Assembly: GCA_002430125.1 (NCBI GenBank)
Contig: DJBQ01000087.1
Span: 2,503 to 15,721 of the forward strand
Length of the DNA: 13,219 bases
Direction: 5' to 3'
Origin: Rhodobacterales bacterium UBA5972
Lineage (GTDB): Bacteria; Pseudomonadota; Alphaproteobacteria; Rhodobacterales; Rhodobacteraceae
A program made the position numbers and the translations under genes. Shown here in pieces: positions 8,573-13,219 of this stretch. Within the stretch, counting starts at the first letter, position 1, and each line of letters opens with the position of its first letter. The notes beneath the pieces were generated by a model. That model searched no databases, was not told the origin of the DNA, and saw only the letters and a list, made by a program, of their open reading frames with translations.

Positions 8573-8602
8573 CGAAAAATCGACCTGCCCTGTCGAAAAA
8601 TC
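8573..8602 (+). promoter_or_regulatory. Direct repeat CGAAAAATC x2, candidate AraC-family operator
   Basis: Exact copies lie at 8573-8581 and 8594-8602, with start-to-start spacing of 21 bp, two turns of B-DNA. AraC-family dimers commonly bind direct repeats on one face of the helix with this spacing. The first copy extends to CGAAAAATCG, also found at 3120-3129 beside the regulator gene. The binder is inferred. Confidence 0.5.
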
Positions 8603-8630
8603 TGCAATCCTTCTGACTCGAACACGGCAA

Positions 8631-8647
8631 CCTCCCAGCGAGGGAGG
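8631..8647 (+). promoter_or_regulatory. Hairpin sequestering the RidA ribosome-binding site
   Basis: CCTCCC (8631-8636) and GGGAGG (8642-8647) are perfect complements around a 5-nt loop, AGCGA. The right arm is the ribosome-binding site for the ATG at 8655, 7 nt away. The alternative ATG at 8649 is only one base from the site and so unlikely to be the start. Folding would hide the site and could lower or condition translation of the four-gene operon. Confidence 0.55.
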
Positions 8648-8654
8648 CATGAGC

Positions 8655-9056
8655 ATGGTTCAGAAAAAGCAGATTCTTGGTGGTCCAATTGAAATCGGCG
8701 GACGTGTGTTGACGCTGTCCCGTGCGATCCGCGCTGGCGATTTTGTCTTTCTAACCGGTCAAATTCCGATGCGGAGCGGTGCGCCAATGACAGACGGCTC
8801 GATAGAGGATCAAACCCGTGCCGTGCTTGAGGACATCACAGAAACGCTGGCGTTGGCAGGCTGCACACGCGATGACGTGGTCAAAGCGATGGTCTGGCTG
8901 CGCGACCGCACCGACTTCCCCGGCTTTAACGAAATTTACGGTGAATACTTCCCGATTGAACCGCCGACACGGTCCGCTATTGTCAGCGATCTGCTGGTGG
9001 ACGCACGGGTCGAAGTTGAGGTTATGGCGTATAAGCCAATGGGGCGCGATACATAA
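8655..9056 (+). CDS. RidA/YjgF/RutC-family protein (enamine/imine deaminase-like)
   Basis: RidA proteins hydrolyse reactive enamines and imines to keto compounds and ammonia; RutC, in pyrimidine breakdown, belongs to the same superfamily. The 133-residue product is typical in length. It has GQIP (35-38), the active-site arginine in PPTRS (Arg106) and the C-terminal VEVEVMAY segment with acidic residues 120 and 122. These suggest a catalytically competent protein rather than an arginine-less relative. ATG 8655 is chosen because the GGGAGG site is 7 nt upstream of it; the ATG two codons earlier is too close. The stop overlaps the hydrolase start (TAATG). It is the first gene of this operon, and its role probably concerns an aminoacrylate- or enamine-like intermediate produced by the oxygenase step, by analogy with Rut. 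Confidence 0.9.
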   Translation: MVQKKQILGGPIEIGGRVLTLSRAIRAGDFVFLTGQIPMRSGAPMTDGSIEDQTRAVLEDITETLALAGCTRDDVVKAMVWLRDRTDFPGFNEIYGEYFPIEPPTRSAIVSDLLVDARVEVEVMAYKPMGRDT

Positions 9057-9856
9057 TGGCGCTGGCACCTGACGGCACGCATTTCGAATTAGTTGGTCCG
9101 GCAGATGCGCCGGTTGTTGTGCTGATCCACGGTCTGGGTCTGAACCTGGAATGCTGGCAATGGACGACCCCTGCGCTGACGGATTGCTACCGCGTTCTGA
9201 CCTACAACCTTTATGGGCATGGCGGCTCCAGCGCGCCGCCTGAAACGCCCAGTCTGTCGTTGTTTTCAAATCAATTGGCCAGCTTGCTCGATCACTGCGA
9301 CATCGATCGCGCTGTGATCGGCGGTTTCTCTTTGGGCGGCATGATTGCCCGTCGTTTTGCGCAGGATACACCCGACAGAGCGCAGGCTTTGATCATCCTT
9401 CATTCGCCTCACAAACGCAGTGATGCAGCCCAGACCGCCATCCACAAGCGGGTGGAACAGGCCCGCGAAATGGGGCCAAGTTCCACGGTCGAAGCTGCCC
9501 TTGAGCGGTGGTTTACTGATGCCTTTCGCGCCGCCAATCCCGAGGTAATGGAGCTTGTGCGTGGCTGGGTCACTGCCAACAAAAAGTCGATCTACCACAC
9601 GATTTATCGCGTTCTGGCAAGCGGCATTGACGAGATTGTAGCCCCTGACCCTGCAATTTCTTGCCCCGCTCTGGTCATCACCGGCGACGAAGACTACGGC
9701 AATGGCCCTGAAATGACCCAAGCCATCGCTGCCGAAATTCAAGGGGCAAGTGCAGTGGTCTTGAAAGATCTGCGCCATATGGCTTTGGCCGAAGACCCCG
9801 ATGCGGTGAACACGCCGATCCGGGCCTTTCTTGAGTCATTGAGCGGTGCACCGTGA
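9056..9856 (+). CDS. Alpha/beta-fold hydrolase
   Basis: This 266-residue single-domain hydrolase has a full catalytic triad: Ser92 in GGFSLGG, Asp213 in TGDEDYGNGP and His241 in LRHMALAED, with the oxyanion-hole motif HGLGL (25-29). It resembles RutD, TgnE-like and 3-oxoadipate enol-lactone-type hydrolases that follow ring-opening reactions. The start overlaps the RidA stop by one base and the stop overlaps the next start as GTGA, so it is translated with its neighbours. Possible jobs are hydrolysing a lactone, amide or carbamate after ring cleavage, or acting as the thioesterase otherwise missing from this carnitine-like gene set. Sequence alone cannot choose between these. No signal peptide is seen, so it is cytoplasmic. 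Confidence 0.9.
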   Translation: MALAPDGTHFELVGPADAPVVVLIHGLGLNLECWQWTTPALTDCYRVLTYNLYGHGGSSAPPETPSLSLFSNQLASLLDHCDIDRAVIGGFSLGGMIARRFAQDTPDRAQALIILHSPHKRSDAAQTAIHKRVEQAREMGPSSTVEAALERWFTDAFRAANPEVMELVRGWVTANKKSIYHTIYRVLASGIDEIVAPDPAISCPALVITGDEDYGNGPEMTQAIAAEIQGASAVVLKDLRHMALAEDPDAVNTPIRAFLESLSGAP

Positions 9857-11961
9857 GCACGCAAATCCTGAAAGGCCTGCGGGTATTGGACCTCAGCCGC
9901 ATGCTGTCGGGACCGTATTGCACAATGCATCTGGCCGATCACGGCGCGGAAGTGATCAAGATCGAGGGCGGCAGCGGTGACACCAGCCGTGGCAATGGGC
10001 CCTTCCGCGATGATGACCCAAGCCAAGACTGGGCCGGATATTTTGTCAGCCTGAACCGCGGCAAAAAGAGTGTCCGGCTCGATCTGAAGTCTGAAAGCGG
10101 CAAGGCCAGTTTCCGCAAACTCGCGGCGACTGCAGATGTGATCGTTGAGAACTTCCGCCCCGGTGTGATGGAACGTCTGGGCCTTGCCTACGAAACGTTA
10201 GCGACCGAAAATCCGAAACTGGTTTATGCGGCCATCCGTGGCTTTGGGGATCCGCGCACCGGGGCCAGCCCCTACAGCGATTGGCCGTCGTATGATGTCG
10301 TCGCTCAAGCCATGGGCGGATTGATGGCGATGACTGGTCCTGACATCGAAACACCAACCAAAACCGGCCCCGGAATAGGCGATATTTTTGCCGGCATGAT
10401 GATGGCATTTGGCATCATGGCAGCCCTGCGCGAGGCCGAGGCGACCGGCAAAGGTCAATTCGTTGATGTCGCTATGTATGACGCGATGATCTCGCTCTGT
10501 GAACGCATGGTCTACTTGCATGACATGACGGGTATCGTCGCCGCGCCAGAGGGCAACGGCCATCCTTTCCTGGCGCCCTTCGGGCTTTTCCCAGCTAAAG
10601 ATGGGCACATAGCACTTGGTATTGTGGATGATGCGTTTTGGCGCCGCTTGGCAGCGATTATGGATCAACCGGATTTGGGAAATGACACGCGCTATGCAAC
10701 CCGCGCGGCAAGGTCTGCAAATGCTGTTGAACTAAACGCGTTGGTAGCCCATTGGAGTCGCGTCCGCAGCAAAACTGAACTGACCACTCTTTTAGGCGGA
10801 GAGGTGCCTTTCGGACCAATGAACACGATCGCCGACATTGCAACAGATCCCCATGTCGCCGCACGTGGCATGCTGGCCAAAGTCGCCGCACCGGGCCAAG
10901 ACCCTTGGACGATTGCCGCCAATCCCTTGCGTTTTGGGGCGCATGGTCACGGCCCGCTGTCCGCCCCTCCGGCACTTGGTGCGGATGACAATTTGTTGGG
11001 CACCCTTGCGGCACCCAAAGAAATGGACCCAACTGCCAAACGGGCCCTTCGCAATGCCTTTGGCAGCTTTGCCACAGGTGTCACCGTTGTCACAACGCGC
11101 CAGCCAGACGGCACGCCGCGCGGGTTCACCGCCAATTCGTTTACCTCGGTCTCGCTTGATCCTCCATTGTTGTTGGTGTGTATCGCCAAGGCGGCACTGT
11201 CTTGCGATACCTTCGCGCAGGCAGATCATTTTGCGGTCAACATTCTGGCAGATGACCAAAAGGAAGTATCAGGCCTTTTTGCATCGCAATCAGTCGATAA
11301 GTTCGACCTCGCCAAATGGCATGTCGATGCGCAGAATATCCCGCTGATCGATGGAACATTGGCAAGTTTCAGTTGTACGCGACACCGACTTGTGGATGCC
11401 GGCGACCAACTGATCCTGATCGGCCGGGTGTTGGAATTTGAGACTTCCGAAGGCACACCCCTTGGATATTACAAAGGGGCCTATTTCGACATCGGGTTAG
11501 ACGAAGCATTGGCTGACGCCGCCGCATCCACGGGGCGTATTTCGTTGGGGGCTGTCTTGGAGTGTGAGGGCCAACTTTTGCTTTGCGAAGATGCCACTGG
11601 CCGGATATCAGTGCCCGCGGCTTCGGCGCGCGCAGGGACATCGATTGAGGGGCTGTCCAACTACTTGAAAGCGCTTGGCGTGATACCCGAGCTTGGCCAT
11701 CTTTACGCCGTCTACCAAAACACAAAAGATGGATCACAGCGCATCGTATATCACGGGGTTGTCGCGGGGGATGCACCTGCTGGAATGCGGTATTTCGATC
11801 TGAGTACCCTGCCCTATGATCGGGTTTATGACGAAGCTGAACGCTCATTGTTGCGCCGATACGTTCAAGAAAATCAATACGGTGCCTTTGGCATCTATCA
11901 CGGAACCGAGGTTGAAGGGGTGGTGCATGCCGTCACTGGACGCCGAAACTATCATATCTGA
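9853..11961 (+). CDS. Fusion protein: CaiB/BaiF CoA-transferase + flavin reductase + Nudix-like C-terminal region
   Basis: This is an unusual 702-residue multidomain enzyme. Residues 1 to about 388 are a full CaiB/BaiF class III CoA-transferase: opening LKGLRVLDLSRMLSGP, VENFRPGV and the catalytic aspartate Asp177 in TGPGIGD. Residues about 391-548 are a flavin reductase (FMN-binding split barrel): RNAFGSFATGVTVVTT, RGFTANSFTSVSLDPPLLLV and a late YYKGAYFDIG. Residues about 562-640 resemble a Nudix fold (LGAVLECEGQLLLCED, then LYAVYQ and RIVYHGVV) but lack the REXXEE catalytic box; a tail of about 60 residues follows. The start is a GTG overlapping the hydrolase stop (GTGA). No stop or frame change separates the domains; Met391 (ATG 11023) has no ribosome-binding site. 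The reductase domain probably supplies reduced flavin to the monooxygenase at 5957-7000, while the transferase activates a carboxylate as a CoA ester. Confidence 0.88.
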   Translation: MSTQILKGLRVLDLSRMLSGPYCTMHLADHGAEVIKIEGGSGDTSRGNGPFRDDDPSQDWAGYFVSLNRGKKSVRLDLKSESGKASFRKLAATADVIVENFRPGVMERLGLAYETLATENPKLVYAAIRGFGDPRTGASPYSDWPSYDVVAQAMGGLMAMTGPDIETPTKTGPGIGDIFAGMMMAFGIMAALREAEATGKGQFVDVAMYDAMISLCERMVYLHDMTGIVAAPEGNGHPFLAPFGLFPAKDGHIALGIVDDAFWRRLAAIMDQPDLGNDTRYATRAARSANAVELNALVAHWSRVRSKTELTTLLGGEVPFGPMNTIADIATDPHVAARGMLAKVAAPGQDPWTIAANPLRFGAHGHGPLSAPPALGADDNLLGTLAAPKEMDPTAKRALRNAFGSFATGVTVVTTRQPDGTPRGFTANSFTSVSLDPPLLLVCIAKAALSCDTFAQADHFAVNILADDQKEVSGLFASQSVDKFDLAKWHVDAQNIPLIDGTLASFSCTRHRLVDAGDQLILIGRVLEFETSEGTPLGYYKGAYFDIGLDEALADAAASTGRISLGAVLECEGQLLLCEDATGRISVPAASARAGTSIEGLSNYLKALGVIPELGHLYAVYQNTKDGSQRIVYHGVVAGDAPAGMRYFDLSTLPYDRVYDEAERSLLRRYVQENQYGAFGIYHGTEVEGVVHAVTGRRNYHI

Positions 11962-11974
11962 CAGGAGAATACAT

Positions 11975-12577
11975 ATGCTGCCCGAACTACGAAAAATAGT
12001 CACTTTCGACGAGGATATTCATACCGAAGGTGGCCGCGCCTCAGACCCTGTCTTGCGCATGATCGGGGTGGCCGCTGTGGTAACAAACCCATGGGCGGGT
12101 CGCGGATTTGTCGAAGACCTGTCTCCCGAGATCATCCGCATGGCGCCAGTGCTGGGGTCGATGTTAACCGACCGTCTGATTGCCCTGGCAGGATCAGGCG
12201 ACGCAATCGAGGCATATGGCAAGGCTTGCATCGCGGGAACCAGCTGTGAAGTCGAACACGCTTCAGCCCTCATCCACACTTTGCATTTCGGCAACTTCTA
12301 TCGCGAGGCAGTGGGCGCTAAAAGCTACTTGGGCTTCACAAATACCCGCGGCCCGGCAAACACCCAGATTCAAATCCCCTTGATGGACAAACACGATACC
12401 GGCCGGAGGTCCCACTACTTGACGGTGCAGTTTTCAATCTACGACGCACCTGCTGTTGACGAATTGGTTGTCGCATTGGGCGCTGCGACACGCGGGCGCC
12501 CCCATCACAGGATTGGAGATCGGTATTCGGATCTGGCAGCAATGGGCCACGAGGTCGACAATCCTGCGGGTGTATAG
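11975..12577 (+). CDS. PF06684 (DUF1185) 'amino acid synthesis' family protein
   Basis: The 200-residue product matches this small family in length and in segments such as RASDPVLRMIGVAAVVTNPW (21-40), CEVEHASALIHTLHFG (91-106) and RGRPHHRIGDRYSD (173-186). Crystal structures of family members from Bordetella and Silicibacter (Ruegeria) show a variant of the chorismate-mutase-like fold, and no reaction is established to my knowledge. The start at 11975 (MLPELRK) has an AGGAG site with 7-8 nt spacing; the frame reaches back to 11816, but that part overlaps the fusion gene. It lies 13 nt after the fusion gene and is the last member of the operon. Sharing an operon with RidA, a hydrolase and a flavin reductase suggests it acts on a small nitrogen-containing intermediate. 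It is probably an enzyme, of unknown reaction. Confidence 0.87.
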   Translation: MLPELRKIVTFDEDIHTEGGRASDPVLRMIGVAAVVTNPWAGRGFVEDLSPEIIRMAPVLGSMLTDRLIALAGSGDAIEAYGKACIAGTSCEVEHASALIHTLHFGNFYREAVGAKSYLGFTNTRGPANTQIQIPLMDKHDTGRRSHYLTVQFSIYDAPAVDELVVALGAATRGRPHHRIGDRYSDLAAMGHEVDNPAGV

Positions 12578-12639
12578 ATACCAGGATTGTGTCCGTAGCG
12601 CTGGTGGGCTGTTCTAAGCTACCCACGAAAACCGGTATC

Positions 12640-12651
12640 ATAAGCGCTTAT
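12640..12651. repeat. Perfect 12-bp palindrome ATAAGCGCTTAT
   Basis: This self-complementary 12-mer lies 62 bp after the stop of the PF06684 gene and is nested inside the CCAGGAT/ATCCTGG pair. It could be an operator or part of a transcript-end structure. No known site is recognised. Confidence 0.5.
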
Positions 12652-12688
12652 CGATCCTGGAATAAATCCAGACAACACCTGATCCCAC

Positions 12689-12747
12689 CGGGACGTCGCA
12701 GGCCAACGCTTGAGTGCTAAAGTCGCACCGATCGACATGACGTCCCG
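12689..12747. repeat. 9-bp inverted repeat CGGGACGTC ... GACGTCCCG
   Basis: The arms lie at 12689-12697 and 12739-12747 and are perfectly complementary over 9 bp, with 41 bp between. Each arm contains the palindrome GACGTC. It could form a long-loop stem or present paired protein-binding sites; no function is recognised. Confidence 0.5.
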
Positions 12748-12841
12748 CCGAAACCACGGCAGTTAAGAGCCCATTTTGCCGATGCTGAAGAGCAATACTT
12801 TGTAACGATCGGCACAATACTCAACCGATCAACACAACACT
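12727..12841 (+). repeat. Three imperfect copies of an ACCGATC(G/A)ACA-type motif
   Basis: Copies begin at 12727 (ACCGATCGACATGACG), 12804 (AACGATCGGCACAATACT) and 12823 (AACCGATCAACACAACACT). The last two are adjacent, about 19 bp apart, and agree at 15 of 18 positions with one gap. This could be a repeated binding site upstream of the asparaginase-like gene. Low sequence complexity could also explain part of the similarity. Confidence 0.35.
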
Positions 12842-12903
12842 TAGAGATGGAGTTTATGGATATTCCTATAGAATAACTGGGGCTTCTGATTGGGAAAAGC
12901 AGC

Positions 12904-13219
12904 ATGAATACCATAAATTTCGTCCAAGCCGGCGGAACGATAGACAAAGATTATCTGACCGACGATAATAATCGCGCCTACAATTTTGTGATCGGTGATC
13001 CGGCATATCAATCGATCATACGGCGAGCCGAAATCCCTTATCCGGTCGGCTTCATTTCTGCCTGTCGAAAAGATAGTACGGATATGGACGATCAAGATCG
13101 CCAAGCGATTAGGCGCATCGCTTTGGAAGTTGCTGCGGACAAAGTGATTATCACCCATGGCACCGATACTTTGCATATTACGGCCAAGCATTTGGCCGGG
13201 CAGTGTCAGAGGAAACTAG
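12904..13219 (+). CDS. Asparaginase-like protein, N-terminal part (runs off right edge)
   Basis: One hundred and five codons are visible and the frame is still open at the window end. The N-terminus FVQAGGTIDKDY carries the asparaginase nucleophile threonine (Thr12 in GGTI), and ITHGTDTL (83-90) is the second active-site motif with Thr87/Asp88. Asparaginases hydrolyse L-asparagine to aspartate and ammonia. The short start without a signal peptide suggests a cytoplasmic form. It resembles, as I recall, the small single-domain asparaginase-like proteins of about 170 residues, but the missing 3' end prevents confirming length. The ribosome-binding site is weak (GGGAAA, about 7 nt upstream). Codon use is richer in A/T (many ATA, AAT and GAT codons) than in the operons to the left. 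That, with the 326-bp gap, suggests it is not part of the catabolic cluster. Confidence 0.8.
   Translation, partial: MNTINFVQAGGTIDKDYLTDDNNRAYNFVIGDPAYQSIIRRAEIPYPVGFISACRKDSTDMDDQDRQAIRRIALEVAADKVIITHGTDTLHITAKHLAGQCQRKL

Larger units (their letters stand above)
8515..8654. promoter_or_regulatory. Divergent promoter region of the aldehyde dehydrogenase and RidA operons
   Basis: These 140 bp separate the two catabolic operons and must contain both promoters. I see no convincing -35/-10 pair, consistent with activator-dependent promoters. The region holds two exact copies of CGAAAAATC spaced 21 bp apart and, next to the RidA start, a hairpin over the ribosome-binding site. The copies are 53-82 bp upstream of the RidA start and 58-88 bp upstream of the aldehyde dehydrogenase start. 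Confidence 0.6.
12578..12903. other. Gene-free stretch (326 bp) with inverted and direct repeats
   Basis: I see no credible gene here. It contains a 9-bp inverted repeat, a 12-bp palindrome, a 7-bp inverted pair (CCAGGAT 12581-12587 with ATCCTGG 12654-12660) and GTGGG/CCCAC (12604-12608 with 12621-12625). It also holds three related copies of an ACCGATC-type motif. None of the hairpins is followed by a U-run, so I cannot assign a classical terminator. It marks the boundary between the catabolic operon and the unrelated asparaginase-like gene, and presumably holds that gene's promoter. Confidence 0.6.

Noticed and set aside
8515..8787. N-terminal extension of the aldehyde dehydrogenase to a 584-residue protein
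   Set aside because: The extension crosses the divergent promoter region and runs antisense to the RidA gene. The family-typical start at 8514 has a good ribosome-binding site.
11816..11974. Upstream start for the PF06684 gene
   Set aside because: The added 53 residues overlap the end of the fusion gene and are not family-like; ATG 11975 has AGGAG at the right distance.
12604..12625. Hairpin GTGGG...CCCAC as a rho-independent terminator for the RidA operon
   Set aside because: The stem is only 5 bp, the loop is long, and no U-run follows on either strand.
12856..12876. Six-residue leader-peptide frame (MDIPIE) ahead of the asparaginase-like gene
   Set aside because: A GGAG lies upstream, but the frame is very short, has no run of regulatory codons, and no attenuator hairpins are visible around it.
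12841..13191. Minus-strand 116-codon frame over the asparaginase-like start
   Set aside because: It is antisense to a frame with two diagnostic asparaginase motifs and has no domain of its own.
1..13219. tRNA or rRNA genes, CRISPR arrays, insertion sequences, transposases or phage attachment sites
   Set aside because: None were seen: no regularly spaced repeats, no transposase-like proteins and no tRNA-like folds on reading both strands.

Overview
The window looks like part of a chromosome of a marine alphaproteobacterium, most likely Rhodobacterales (Roseobacter group). This rests on moderate-to-high GC, dense operons with ATGA/GTGA/TAATG gene junctions, and the mix of families seen: a PotD-type Tat-exported binding protein, a BKACE, a CaiB-like CoA-transferase and a PF06684 protein. 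Taxonomy is inferred from gene content and style only.

Layout. (1) 1-3035, minus strand: one operon read right to left, BKACE (3035-2145), ABC ATPase (2152-1151) and a polyamine-type binding protein (1072 to beyond the left edge). (2) 3155-4225, plus: a GlxA/CdhR-type AraC-family regulator, divergent from operon 1. (3) 8514-4207, minus: aldehyde dehydrogenase, luciferase-like flavin monooxygenase, CaiD-like enoyl-CoA hydratase and L-carnitine-dehydrogenase-like enzyme, tightly coupled. The last gene converges on the regulator with a 19-bp coding overlap. (4) 8655-12577, plus, divergent from operon 3: RidA-family protein, alpha/beta hydrolase, an in-frame fusion of a CaiB/BaiF CoA-transferase to a flavin reductase with a further Nudix-like C-terminal region, and a PF06684 'amino acid synthesis' protein. 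(5) 12578-12903: 326 bp without a gene, holding several inverted and direct repeats. (6) 12904 to the right edge: the start of an asparaginase-like gene that looks unrelated to the rest.

How the genes may work together. Two modules are interleaved. One resembles carnitine catabolism: CoA-transferase, CaiD-like hydratase, carnitine-type dehydrogenase, BKACE and a CdhR-type regulator. The other resembles oxidative opening of N-containing compounds (Rut pyrimidine or Tgn trigonelline style): luciferase-like oxygenase, flavin reductase, aldehyde dehydrogenase, RidA and alpha/beta hydrolase. Because the flavin reductase is physically fused to the CoA-transferase, the two modules probably form one pathway for an imported amine, betaine or N-heterocycle. 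I do not know the substrate, and I do not recognise this exact combination as a described pathway.

Regulation. A 9-bp element, CGAAAAATC, occurs as a direct repeat 21 bp apart in the 8515-8654 divergent region. It occurs again, extended to 10 bp, in the 3036-3154 divergent region beside the regulator gene. This is a good candidate operator tying the operons into one regulon. The RidA ribosome-binding site also lies inside a perfect 6-bp hairpin.
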